Source: Sutcliffiella horikoshii (GTDB taxonomy: Bacteria > Bacillota > Bacilli > Bacillales > Bacillaceae_I). From it: a stretch of 64,000 nt of DNA. Below the pieces are notes generated by a model. That model saw only the letters and a list, made by a program, of their open reading frames with translations. It was not told the origin of the DNA and ran no database searches. The stretch is taken from positions 103,861 to 167,860 of the forward strand of contig NZ_CP082921.1 in assembly GCF_019931755.1 (NCBI RefSeq). Direction: 5' to 3'. The translations under genes were made by a program, and so were the position numbers. Below are positions 1 to 7,406 of the stretch, piece by piece. The number at the start of each line of letters is the position of its first letter. The stretch's first letter is position 1.

Positions 1-270
1 GATTACGAGATAACAGAAGTGATACTGAGCAAAAGTGGAAGGAGCGGCTATTTCTATCGAAAGGATACAACAACCAAAGGAGACGATGCATACTACATCA
101 TATCTATTATTCATGAAGAAGGTGCTTGGAAATTTGATGATGAAAAACCATCCGTTCCCTATGAAAAAATAGATGACAATATTAGAGAAGAAGATGAAAA
201 TTCAACAGATACAAGTGAAACATCCACAGAAACGGAGGAAGAGGTAAACAATGATAACTCAGAAGAGTAA
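1..270 (+). CDS. C-terminal part of an unknown protein
   Basis: The reading frame is open to the left window edge, so only the C-terminal 89 residues are present and the start lies outside. A GTG at 19 could be called as a start but has no ribosome binding site. The visible part is a short beta-rich segment (VILSKSGRSGYFYRK, then YYIISIIHEEGAWKF) followed by an acidic Ser/Thr/Glu-rich tail of about 35 residues. The stop overlaps the start of the next gene by 20 bases, which implies one operon. I do not recognise a family and infer no function. Confidence 0.6.
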   Translation, partial: DYEITEVILSKSGRSGYFYRKDTTTKGDDAYYIISIIHEEGAWKFDDEKPSVPYEKIDDNIREEDENSTDTSETSTETEEEVNNDNSEE

Positions 271-1117
271 AAACATCACCACAATCGCATCAGAAATTTT
301 ACAATCGCATTTTGAAACAAGCCAAGAGTTTAGAAATGAGTTTTCGGGTTATATTCACTTTTATGCGCAAAAGTTCACTCATCTATTATCAGAAGAACAG
401 TATGAAGAATTTGAAAGAATATTTGAAGAGGTCTGTAAAAGTCAATATTTTCAAGGTTATTACTTAATGCTTGAAATCCTTAAAGATGAGGATACACACC
501 TTACTAATGAATTTATTGAGCAGCCAATCGGTTTCTTGACAGATGAAGTTCCTAATATGCTGAGAAAGGCGTATCAAGAGACAATAAAAGAGATTATTAG
601 AACCGCTCCTACTCAAAAGTTCGTGATGTGGATGATCACTAACTTTGAAGATATATTTGACTTAGTGAACCAAGTTATTCTTGATATTACTTGTCTGGGA
701 TCGCGAAAAGCCTTACTAGATGAAAGGAACAGCAGAGGAGTAAAAGAAATAGAAGAAAACAAATCACTTCTTGGAAATGGATATGATTACAATTTTATTT
801 CTCCGCAAGCATATATAAAAATACAGACGGTAACAAGCAAGGTGGAAACATGGGATATACATTGGTGGTCAACAATAAAAGATGGCCAGGAGAGAATAGG
901 GGATATTACAGTCATAGTCATTGAGACCCCTAATGAAGAAGTGAATGGTTTCATTCTTAATATCCAAATTTTAAATGTCATGGCTGAACACGAAATAACT
1001 GCTTTTTCTCAAAAAATTGCCACACGTTTTTCAAATAGAAACAGTATTGAGTTATCAAACATTCTAGTGAATGTAGCAGTAGTAGAGGAATTTTATCAAT
1101 TAGTTCCTCAAACATAA
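251..1117 (+). CDS. Unknown 288-residue cytoplasmic protein
   Basis: ATG at 251 is preceded by a good GGAGGAAGAGG ribosome binding site and overlaps the end of the upstream reading frame, so the two are probably cotranscribed. The protein has no signal peptide or membrane segment. The N-terminal half is helical and rich in acidic and aromatic residues (LSEEQYEEFERIFEEV); the C-terminal half is beta-rich (WDIHWWSTIKDG, ITVIVIETPNEEVNGF). No catalytic motif is evident and the family is not recognised. A terminator hairpin shared with the convergent ThiF gene follows directly. Confidence 0.7.
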   Translation: MITQKSKNITTIASEILQSHFETSQEFRNEFSGYIHFYAQKFTHLLSEEQYEEFERIFEEVCKSQYFQGYYLMLEILKDEDTHLTNEFIEQPIGFLTDEVPNMLRKAYQETIKEIIRTAPTQKFVMWMITNFEDIFDLVNQVILDITCLGSRKALLDERNSRGVKEIEENKSLLGNGYDYNFISPQAYIKIQTVTSKVETWDIHWWSTIKDGQERIGDITVIVIETPNEEVNGFILNIQILNVMAEHEITAFSQKIATRFSNRNSIELSNILVNVAVVEEFYQLVPQT

Positions 1118-1119
1118 GA

Positions 1120-1156
1120 AAAATACCCCTTCTAAACTATAGAGGGGGTATTTTCG
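1120..1156. terminator. Bidirectional terminator between convergent genes
   Basis: AAAATACCCC and GGGGGTATTTT arms (14 bp with one mismatch) around a 7-nt loop lie between the stop at 1117 and the ThiF gene stop at 1132. The T-run on one side and the A-run on the other let it work in both directions. Confidence 0.8.
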
Positions 1157-2019
1157 TTAATAGGTTCACTTTTCATATATCCCTTTTGAGCATGAAATAC
1201 TGTTAAACTTTTTGATATTGTCCCACATTCAAATAGTTCAGAAAGATAGGAACATAATGCTAATGCGGCCATTTTATTAGTTTGTAATCTCTGAGGATCT
1301 GACGCACTTAATTCTTCACAACTTAGCTGGGAAGGTTTAATTTCATCATCATCCAACATGATTTCAGGGAATCTTGAAGCAACAGGTTCTAAGATGGTTT
1401 TCCCATTCCATTTCAAACCTGCACACACTTGACCGGTCCAACCACTGAAATTATAATCTTTTAGTTCATCAGCAGTCCATTGATGTTTAGGTCTGTTTGG
1501 GTAGTCACTAGGTACTGTGGTACTCTCATTTCCAGAGTCTAAATACAAAAGATTTGGCACGGTTTCAAACAGTTCATGAAAAACCCTTCGAGTATAGTTA
1601 TTATCTACACATCCTATAAGGATAGGGAGCACAACATCAACACTACCAGAATAAGTATCATAATCAATACTAAAAAGCTTCCTCAGTGTATTCACATCTT
1701 CAACATAGCTCTCTGTAAAGGAATGAACAGGTATTCCATATGCTTGACTGTATCTACCAGCTAATATTTCTGCTTTCTTTTTTCCGATATTACTTTCTAC
1801 AAATAGTTGGTTATTAATATTCTTTTTCTCTATGGTATCAAAATCTGCTAAACAAAAATAACTCTTTTTGCCAAACATCATTAGCATTTGAGCTAGCTGT
1901 TGAGCAACATTTGAGCCTGTACCTCCCACTCCCACCAAGCATATTACAGGGTATAATCTTTTTGTCTGAGGCGGGTAATAGTTATAGTCTGGGCTTAACA
2001 AATTTAGTACCTTAGACAT
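1132..2019 (-). CDS. ThiF/E1-like adenylating enzyme, PRTRC type
   Basis: E1/ThiF-fold protein expected to adenylate the C-terminus of a ubiquitin-like protein. The nucleotide-binding glycine motif GVGGTGSN is at residues 30-37, followed by helix VAQQLAQML and acidic strand FCLADFDTIEKKN. The NRQ arginine usual in ThiF/UBA proteins reads NNQ. Cysteines in CGQ-type context (GQVCAGLKWNG) are candidates for the active site. I chose ATG 2019 because GAGGTGTG lies 7 bases upstream; a TTG 15 bases earlier overlaps that site. The start overlaps the stop of the JAB gene by 8 bases (translational coupling). Gene order and sequence match the PRTRC ThiF family (TIGR03736) by recall; PRTRC systems are mostly known from proteobacterial plasmids. 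Confidence 0.85.
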   Translation of the reverse strand: MSKVLNLLSPDYNYYPPQTKRLYPVICLVGVGGTGSNVAQQLAQMLMMFGKKSYFCLADFDTIEKKNINNQLFVESNIGKKKAEILAGRYSQAYGIPVHSFTESYVEDVNTLRKLFSIDYDTYSGSVDVVLPILIGCVDNNYTRRVFHELFETVPNLLYLDSGNESTTVPSDYPNRPKHQWTADELKDYNFSGWTGQVCAGLKWNGKTILEPVASRFPEIMLDDDEIKPSQLSCEELSASDPQRLQTNKMAALALCSYLSELFECGTISKSLTVFHAQKGYMKSEPINENTPSIV

Positions 2020-2965
2020 GGGAACACACCTCAACCATATCTGTGTTAATACTTACGGACTCATTAAACGGATTTTCAAAGACTACATTAGGGTGAATCT
2101 TCCTATGCTGGTCTGCAATTGGGTCAAAAACGCGTAATGTCAACTCCGGAAAAAACTGGTCTACTCGCCCTACAATAGCATACAAAATCCCTGGGCACCT
2201 CTCACTTTCATTATCTATAGAAGAAGGTATCGCAGCCATAGTATGGTGTGAATGGATCTCCATTACCTTTTTAAAAGGAATATCCATTAGCCTTTCTGCA
2301 ATAGAATATGCCTCTTCAACAGGCTGAACTAAATATCTGCTTACTAATTGCGACGGAATGTCCATGAAGAATTCTCTCGTTTTAACATTTATATAAATAT
2401 CAGCATGCAATTCCACCCCGTAACGTTCTGAGTACTCTTTAGCTAATGATATAAAATCACTAAGTATAGAGAATGGAATCTTCAAGCTAGAAAAAGAACT
2501 CTCTGAATCAGAGAGCCCTTTCTTCTTTGCCTTTGGAACAGCAATAATCATATTCTTCTTTTTTAGATATACCATTTCAGTATAAGCTGCTACTAAATCT
2601 GGATAATCTTTTTCTAATCTCTTTCTTACATCATCTCCTGTAATTTTTTCATATTTGATCTCTTCTTTAGATTTTGTAGGGATACCGTTCTCTAGTTCTT
2701 CTGTAGTGAAGTACTCAGTGATAGGTAATTGCTCTCCCAAATGATAAATATTAGTGTCAAAATTAACATCGAATGTGTCATTCTCTTTCTTTGCAGCTGG
2801 TTCATTACCTTTAGAAACTGTTGCTGCTTTCTTTCTTGCTTCCTCTAAGAGGTTGCGTGATTCCTCTTGCTGCTTCTTTCTCACTTCTTCCTCTTGCTGT
2901 TTTTTTACAGCTACCTCATCAGTAATATTAAACATAGAAAAAATGTCTGTTTGTTCAATTGTCAT
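2012..2965 (-). CDS. Ubiquitin-like domain fused to JAB/JAMM peptidase (PRTRC A-like)
   Basis: Metal-dependent JAB/MPN isopeptidase of 317 residues. The JAMM signature is complete: H238-S-H240, then S248-x-x-D251. The N-terminus (about 20-62) is a charged coiled coil. Residues about 65-150 resemble the beta-grasp PRTRC protein C: strand around GEQLPI, helix DDVRKRLEKDYPDLVAA, strands MVYLKKKNMIIAVPKA and a KKKG ending at 150. In classical PRTRC sets the ubiquitin-like protein (C) and the JAB protein (A) are separate genes, so this looks like a natural fusion in which the JAB domain might release its own ubiquitin-like partner. ATG 2965 has a GAGGAG site. JAB call is firm; the ubiquitin-like call rests on pattern similarity. 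Confidence 0.8.
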   Translation of the reverse strand: MTIEQTDIFSMFNITDEVAVKKQQEEEVRKKQQEESRNLLEEARKKAATVSKGNEPAAKKENDTFDVNFDTNIYHLGEQLPITEYFTTEELENGIPTKSKEEIKYEKITGDDVRKRLEKDYPDLVAAYTEMVYLKKKNMIIAVPKAKKKGLSDSESSFSSLKIPFSILSDFISLAKEYSERYGVELHADIYINVKTREFFMDIPSQLVSRYLVQPVEEAYSIAERLMDIPFKKVMEIHSHHTMAAIPSSIDNESERCPGILYAIVGRVDQFFPELTLRVFDPIADQHRKIHPNVVFENPFNESVSINTDMVEVCSHV

Positions 2966-2988
2966 TGTAATTCTCCTCTCAAAATTTT

Positions 2989-3675
2989 TTATTTATCATT
3001 TTTACCAAGACTAAAAAATGAATAAAAGGTATCATCTAGTGGTAACAGTATGTCTTCGTTAAACTCTTTGTTATTAAAATCTTCCATCAACAACTTCCAT
3101 AGTGGTTCTTTCGTTGTCGTCTTAGATCCATAGTCACTAGAGAAAGGGGAGTTGAAAAATAATGAGTGCATACTTTCCAACTCGCTTATACAACCTATAT
3201 CAGGAAGTGTTGTGCCTCCCATACAAACTCGTCCACTATCATCAACATGAGAGTAGGGGAAGTTAAAGATAGGTGTAGTAGGGGTTAGTTTTCTCTTGCC
3301 CTTCACTGCTACGATTCTATCTAAACTAACACTATAGGTACAATTTTCTTTTAATTTTTCCTCCTGTAAACAATACCTAAAGATAAGTCTTGGAAAGCCT
3401 ACATTAATTTTGTTATTAGAATATTCAATAGTCCATATTTGCTTTGGCACCTCTATATACACATTTATTCCAGAAGTTGTCACTGTGTGTTTTATACAGT
3501 TTCTAGGAAGCATAGGACTCTCCGACATATTTTCACTAGCATATGAAAAAACACTTAACAAATCGTCTAATGCCATTTGAAAATTAGTAACACGACCATT
3601 TTCTACTTGCCTAACCTCAACATAATCATTTAAATTACGCAACTTCTTCGAGTCTATCGTTATTTCGATTTTCAC
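2989..3675 (-). CDS. E2-like protein B (PRTRC B / Prok-E2 family)
   Basis: 228-residue protein with the hallmark block of the prokaryotic E2 B family: FNFPYSHV, then DSGRVCMGG with Cys151 as the likely thioester cysteine. It would accept a ubiquitin-like protein from the downstream ThiF enzyme. The start is GTG 3675, nine bases after GGAGG, inside the last codons of the preceding gene (41-base overlap in another frame). The tandem E2, JAB and ThiF genes are the conserved core of PRTRC-type modules. The biological substrate of PRTRC systems is unknown. Confidence 0.75.
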   Translation of the reverse strand: MKIEITIDSKKLRNLNDYVEVRQVENGRVTNFQMALDDLLSVFSYASENMSESPMLPRNCIKHTVTTSGINVYIEVPKQIWTIEYSNNKINVGFPRLIFRYCLQEEKLKENCTYSVSLDRIVAVKGKRKLTPTTPIFNFPYSHVDDSGRVCMGGTTLPDIGCISELESMHSLFFNSPFSSDYGSKTTTKEPLWKLLMEDFNNKEFNEDILLPLDDTFYSFFSLGKNDK

Positions 3676-4186
3676 TCATTTCTACCTCCAATTTCTCGTT
3701 AAGCAGTAGAGATTCTTTATGAAGCTCTAACATAACCTCTGTTAGTTCGTGGAAGTTACCAACAAACTCTACTGAAATAGAAATACCTTTATTACTTGGG
3801 AGAAGGTTTATGCTTGCAACTTCTTCATAAAATTCTCCTGTGCTTTTATCAATCATTTCTGAAATAAGAGTTTTGTTCATTTTTATTGCTCTCTCTAAGT
3901 TAAGATCAGTAATGATAATTACTAATTCACAAGCGCTAACATCATACATTTCTCTAAATTCCTCAGAGTTATTTTGGTAATAATCATATGTCTCAATTTG
4001 TTGAAATACACCTTTAATGCCTTCAACAAAAATTTCTAAACTATGCCCTTCATCATATCTATTGATATGTACCATAGGACTAGCAAAATTACTCACGTTT
4101 ACACCATAGTCATGAAAAAGTTTTAAAGTGTAAAGGTTGCTACAAGACATAATGTAGCTATCTAGGTCATAAACATCCATTTGCAT
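3635..4186 (-). CDS. Unknown 183-residue protein in the PRTRC-like operon
   Basis: Soluble alpha/beta protein without recognisable motif. It starts at ATG 4186 after a GAGGAG site and its end overlaps the E2-like gene by 41 bases, so the two are translationally linked. The C-terminal 45 residues are strongly helical and acidic (MLELHKESLLLNEKLEVEM). Its position suggests it occupies the place of one of the poorly characterised PRTRC accessory proteins (E or F), but I see no sequence match to prove that. Confidence 0.7.
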   Translation of the reverse strand: MQMDVYDLDSYIMSCSNLYTLKLFHDYGVNVSNFASPMVHINRYDEGHSLEIFVEGIKGVFQQIETYDYYQNNSEEFREMYDVSACELVIIITDLNLERAIKMNKTLISEMIDKSTGEFYEEVASINLLPSNKGISISVEFVGNFHELTEVMLELHKESLLLNEKLEVEMSENRNNDRLEEVA

Positions 4187-4203
4187 AGATAAACTAGCTC
4201 CTC

Positions 4204-4554
4204 TCAGATGAAAATATCCTCTTCATCTTTTTTGTATTTTTTCTTATGAGACTCTGTCATTGCGTAGAAAACTTTTAAAATGTTGTCATATCTTACTAAC
4301 AAATTTTCAGGATCAGCAATGAAACATTCTCCACCTTCATCCCAGTGTAGTGGCAGCATGTTAATGACATCTATAGCATCACGAACATCCTTGACAGAGA
4401 AGGAATCGAAGTCAATCTCTTTTGTAGGTGTATGAGTCCATATATAATGAATTGCTTTAGCTGTGCCAGAACAATCCTCCACTTCTGCTATCTCTTCATT
4501 TTTTACTTCAAAGGGCTTTAGTCCATCTTGAAGTTTTTCAAAGTTTATTCTCAT
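4204..4554 (-). CDS. Unknown small acidic protein in the PRTRC-like operon
   Basis: 116 residues, rich in Asp/Glu, with a conserved-looking segment LPLHWDEGGECFIADPENLL. ATG 4554 is preceded by GGAGG; an ATG 12 bases upstream overlaps that site and is not preferred. A 12-bp terminator hairpin separates it from dnaN only 13 bases before the ribosome binding site, so its expression depends on read-through or an internal promoter. No family recognised. Confidence 0.7.
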   Translation of the reverse strand: MRINFEKLQDGLKPFEVKNEEIAEVEDCSGTAKAIHYIWTHTPTKEIDFDSFSVKDVRDAIDVINMLPLHWDEGGECFIADPENLLVRYDNILKVFYAMTESHKKKYKKDEEDIFI

Positions 4555-4566
4555 AGAATCCTCCAT

Positions 4567-4595
4567 ATAAAAAAGAAGGGGAGTACCCTTCTTTT
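4567..4595 (-). terminator. Terminator hairpin between dnaN and downstream gene
   Basis: Perfect 12-bp stem (AAAAAAGAAGGG / CCCTTCTTTTTT) with a 5-base loop. It sits directly after the dnaN stop and directly before the ribosome binding site of the next gene in the same direction, so it acts as terminator or attenuator. Confidence 0.85.
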
Positions 4596-4600
4596 TTGTT

Positions 4601-5713
4601 TTATGCAGTACGAACAGGAAGAATTAGTTGTAATTCTTCTTCATCTGGTACTACTACAAACGGTCTCATTTGTCCGTTAAAGCATAATTCCACCTGTTCT
4701 TTATCAATGCTTTTAAGTGCGTCTTGAAGGTATTTTACATTGAAAGAAATGGTGAAATCCTCTTCTCCTTCGTAAGCATCGTATGGTATCTCTATTTTTC
4801 CTTTCCCTTTTTGCGATTGATTGGTGGATAGATGTGCCGCTCCATTTATATGAAGCTTAACAATCCCACCTTTATTATCGTCGGCAGATAGGGAAAGTCC
4901 TTTTAGTATATCTAATCCATCGTATAGCTCTGATCGCTTTATTGTTAGTTTGCTTTTATGCTCTGTTGGGATTAATCGAGAAGTATCTGGATAATTCCCT
5001 TCAAGTAATCTTGAGAGGTAAAGAGTATTACCGTTTCTAAAAAGTACTTGTTGCCCGTTGTGGTATAGGTCTACTTCTTCATCTGAGAACACCTTACTAG
5101 CGTTATCTAGGCTTTTAGCGGGTATTACCAGCTTAAGCTCTTTGTCTGATTTGGTAGGCTTTGAAACTCGGCTAAGTCGGTGTGAATCTGTACATACCAA
5201 CCTACAATACCCATTGACAATTTCTAAGCATATTCCTGTCAAAAGTGGTCTTACCTCGCTAGTAGATGCAGAAAATGCTGTCTTCCTAATCAAATCCCTA
5301 AATTCATTTCCACTATAAGTAACCGTAGGGCTGCTATTTAGGTGAAAATCGTTAAATTTAGGGTATTCATCTGCGTCCAAAGTGATAATATTGAAGTCAC
5401 TTTTCCCACTGACGATTTGACAATTAGGTCCTACTGAAGAAACCTGTATTTCCTTCTTAAGTTTCTTTGAAATTTCCACTACATTCTTTGGTAATACCGC
5501 TTTTCCTTCAGACAATATAGTCAAATTTTTATCATCTGCAGGTATTGAGTAGCGAATTGTTTCTGTAGCATCTGATCCGGTTAAGACAAGTTTGTCCATT
5601 GTTACCTCAAACAGAATACCTTGAAGAATAAGGATGCTATGTTTGGGTGACACCACTTTCATTACTTTGTTTAAACCTTCTAGTAATACTTCTTTGTTAA
5701 TAGTAAATTGCAT
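4601..5713 (-). CDS. dnaN: DNA polymerase III beta sliding clamp, element-encoded
   Basis: 370 residues, the normal clamp length, with family landmarks across all three domains: LNKVMKVVSPKHSILILQGI near the start, SASTSEVRPLLTGICLE, VCTDSHRLSR, SRLLEGNYPDTSRLIP, and the C-terminal FVVVPDEEELQLILPVRTA. The clamp encircles DNA and gives processivity to replicative polymerases. A second clamp on a mobile element is uncommon; it may reprogram host polymerase or serve the element's own replication and repair. ATG 5713 has AGGAGGAG upstream, and a terminator-like hairpin precedes that site. It lies between the Rad52-like gene and the ubiquitin-like module, all on the minus strand. Confidence 0.95.
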   Translation of the reverse strand: MQFTINKEVLLEGLNKVMKVVSPKHSILILQGILFEVTMDKLVLTGSDATETIRYSIPADDKNLTILSEGKAVLPKNVVEISKKLKKEIQVSSVGPNCQIVSGKSDFNIITLDADEYPKFNDFHLNSSPTVTYSGNEFRDLIRKTAFSASTSEVRPLLTGICLEIVNGYCRLVCTDSHRLSRVSKPTKSDKELKLVIPAKSLDNASKVFSDEEVDLYHNGQQVLFRNGNTLYLSRLLEGNYPDTSRLIPTEHKSKLTIKRSELYDGLDILKGLSLSADDNKGGIVKLHINGAAHLSTNQSQKGKGKIEIPYDAYEGEEDFTISFNVKYLQDALKSIDKEQVELCFNGQMRPFVVVPDEEELQLILPVRTA

Positions 5714-5742
5714 AATTTCTCCTCCTAATTTTTAATATAAAA

Positions 5743-5776
5743 AAGCATGAAGTAGCTTTTTAGCTAGTTCATGCTT
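5743..5776 (-). terminator. Terminator/attenuator before dnaN
   Basis: 15-bp stem with one mismatch (AAGCATGAA / TTCATGCTT outer part) followed on the minus strand by TTTTTTATA. It starts 8 bases after the rad52-like stop and ends about 20 bases before the dnaN ribosome binding site. Confidence 0.8.
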
Positions 5777-5783
5777 CGACTCT

Positions 5784-6803
5784 TTAAGCAGTTCGCACTT
5801 GAGCTTCTTGGCGAATCATACTAATAATTTGTTCAACATCCTCTTTTTTGACTTTAAAGAATAAGTCTGGAATGCCTTGAAGAGGTACTTTAAGGACAAT
5901 CTGACAATAATTCAATAGCTGGTCTGCAGTAAGTTTGTTTTGTTTTGCGCATGCAATCAAAGCTGCTACAGGTTTGAGTACCCAGTAATAACTTTGTAAC
6001 TCGTTTTCTGATGCGCTGTTTAAATCTCTGGATTTAGTTCCCGGATTAGCCTTTAAGAAAAGAGGGAATTTTGCTTCGAGCGGCATATCAATAATTCTTT
6101 CTTGATCTGCAATAGCTCGAAGTGCATCTTTCTTGTTAAATGGTTTTACATTTGAATTCCCGACACTAGATGTCTGTTGATTTGTGTCTCTCTGGTTTGA
6201 TACATTGCCTTGTATAGGGCCGTTTCCACCTTGAACAGGAGCTTTTTGTTTAGGGGCAGTTGTTTTAGCACCTACTGGCAATGCCCAATTAGGTAGTTCT
6301 GGGTTTATCCAGTATCCAGTAATATTTTGCTTCTTATCATTGAGATAATTTTCACCTTTTTGGTTAGTTCGATTTTGATGAACATCCACCCAAACTTCAG
6401 TAAGATCATACAAATAACGACCAATACCAAATTGAACAGCTGCACGTTTCATCGAACTACTAATTGCACCCTTAGTAGGTTCAATGTTTGTAAGATCAGC
6501 ACCGTCCCATTTTGTAGTTTTATTACCGTTAATATTAACAGTAATCCCACATAGAACACCGCCATGAATCTCTTTGAAATTATTTTCCCAACCAAACGGA
6601 CCAAAGATTGCATCTAAACGCTCCATAATAGCTCTGTTTTGAACATAAGGAACAACAATAGCTTTAGGGCCATTGTTAGTATTAAAGCACCTTTGAACTC
6701 TCCATTCGATGTCCTTCTCAGGAAACGGATCTTTCAACTTATCTTGCAATTCATAGATTGAAAGAAGCGGCCCCTCCGTACAATTTATTCCGTTTTTTGT
6801 CAT
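5784..6803 (-). CDS. Rad52/Rad22-family single-strand annealing protein
   Basis: Single-strand annealing recombinase of the kind found in phages and plasmids. The N-terminal Rad52 core is clear: WRVQRCF near residue 30, YVQNRAIMERLDAIFGPFGWEN, then the signature KGAISSSMKRAAVQFGIGRYLYDL. A Gln/Asn/Pro-rich linker follows and a C-terminal helical domain of about 110 residues. ATG 6803 is chosen because AGAAGGAGTG lies 8 bases upstream; a GTG three codons earlier sits inside that site. It is the first gene of the minus-strand backbone operon, with a long structured leader. Confidence 0.88.
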   Translation of the reverse strand: MTKNGINCTEGPLLSIYELQDKLKDPFPEKDIEWRVQRCFNTNNGPKAIVVPYVQNRAIMERLDAIFGPFGWENNFKEIHGGVLCGITVNINGNKTTKWDGADLTNIEPTKGAISSSMKRAAVQFGIGRYLYDLTEVWVDVHQNRTNQKGENYLNDKKQNITGYWINPELPNWALPVGAKTTAPKQKAPVQGGNGPIQGNVSNQRDTNQQTSSVGNSNVKPFNKKDALRAIADQERIIDMPLEAKFPLFLKANPGTKSRDLNSASENELQSYYWVLKPVAALIACAKQNKLTADQLLNYCQIVLKVPLQGIPDLFFKVKKEDVEQIISMIRQEAQVRTA

Positions 6804-6855
6804 GCTAAACACTCCTTCTAAAGGTTTTATTCAATTACATTTTTTTTGCGTCAAC

Positions 6856-6919
6856 AAAAAAAGCCCTTGGGTTGTTTAGTATTCATACATAGCGTATGAC
6901 CAAACAGCCCAAAGGCTTT
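6856..6919 (-). promoter_or_regulatory. Leader hairpin before the Rad52-like gene
   Basis: On the minus strand AAAGCCTTTGGGCTGTTTGG and CTAAACAACCCAAGGGCTTT form a long hairpin followed by a run of seven T. Flanking TGACG/CGTCA segments could form an outer stem. It lies about 50 bases before the start codon, within the transcript, so it looks like an attenuator. Confidence 0.7.
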
Positions 6920-6990
6920 ATATATAGTGAGAGAATACCCGCTGACGTAAACCGTCGCAAAAAATATAGAAAATAATTGAATATAAGGTT

Positions 6991-6996
6991 ATTATA
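6991..6996 (-). promoter_or_regulatory. Putative -10 element for the minus-strand operon
   Basis: Perfect TATAAT on the minus strand, with no convincing -35. It would give a leader of about 180 bases that includes the hairpin at 6856-6919. Confidence 0.4.
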
Positions 6997-7037
6997 ACGA
7001 AAGGTACAAAAAAATAAAATACATATTACCTAGAATG

Positions 7038-7066
7038 TTCAAGAAATTGAAAAAATGTGGTATTAT
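7038..7066 (+). promoter_or_regulatory. Extended -10 promoter for the HTH/ATPase operon
   Basis: TTCAAG, 17-base spacer, TATTAT with an upstream TGG giving an extended -10. It is divergent from the minus-strand -10 only about 40 bases away. Confidence 0.5.
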
Positions 7067-7096
7067 GAAGAAAATATTATACTTAAGCAATTACTG

Positions 7097-7132
7097 CTCA
7101 TATTTCTCGTTGGGAGAAGTGTGAGTTTTTTT
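7097..7132 (+). promoter_or_regulatory. Leader terminator before the HTH gene
   Basis: CTCATATTTCTC pairs with GAGAAGTGTGAG (two G-U pairs) and is followed by TTTTTTTG. It ends only a few bases before the AAGGAGG site of the HTH gene, typical of an attenuator. Confidence 0.7.
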
Positions 7133-7154
7133 GTTTTTAAGGAGGTTATTTTTC

Positions 7155-7406
7155 ATGAATCCTATGAAATTAGAACAAATAACTATCGAAACTGATGTAG
7201 AACGATTAATACTATTAAGAAAAAAACTTGAGAAAAAACAATATGAGTTTGCCAGAGAGCTTGGGATCAGCACGAATTACCTGGTAGCAGTAGAAAACTA
7301 CCGGTTACCATTTTCAAACAAGCTTAAGAGGAAAGTAGATCGTTATCTAAATAACTTAGAAATGGAGAAAGTTATGCATGACTCAAGTGCTTGTTTATTT
7401 AAATAA
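7155..7406 (+). CDS. Small HTH (Xre-like) DNA-binding protein
   Basis: 83 residues from ATG 7155, which follows a perfect AAGGAGG at 8-base spacing. Residues about 20-60 (LILLRKKLEKKQYEFARELGISTNYLVAVE) fit the lambda-repressor/Xre helix-turn-helix. It overlaps the ATPase gene by 29 bases, so the pair is cotranslated. Likely roles are autoregulation of the operon or a partner of the ParA-like ATPase in segregation; the sequence does not decide between them. Confidence 0.7.
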   Translation: MNPMKLEQITIETDVERLILLRKKLEKKQYEFARELGISTNYLVAVENYRLPFSNKLKRKVDRYLNNLEMEKVMHDSSACLFK

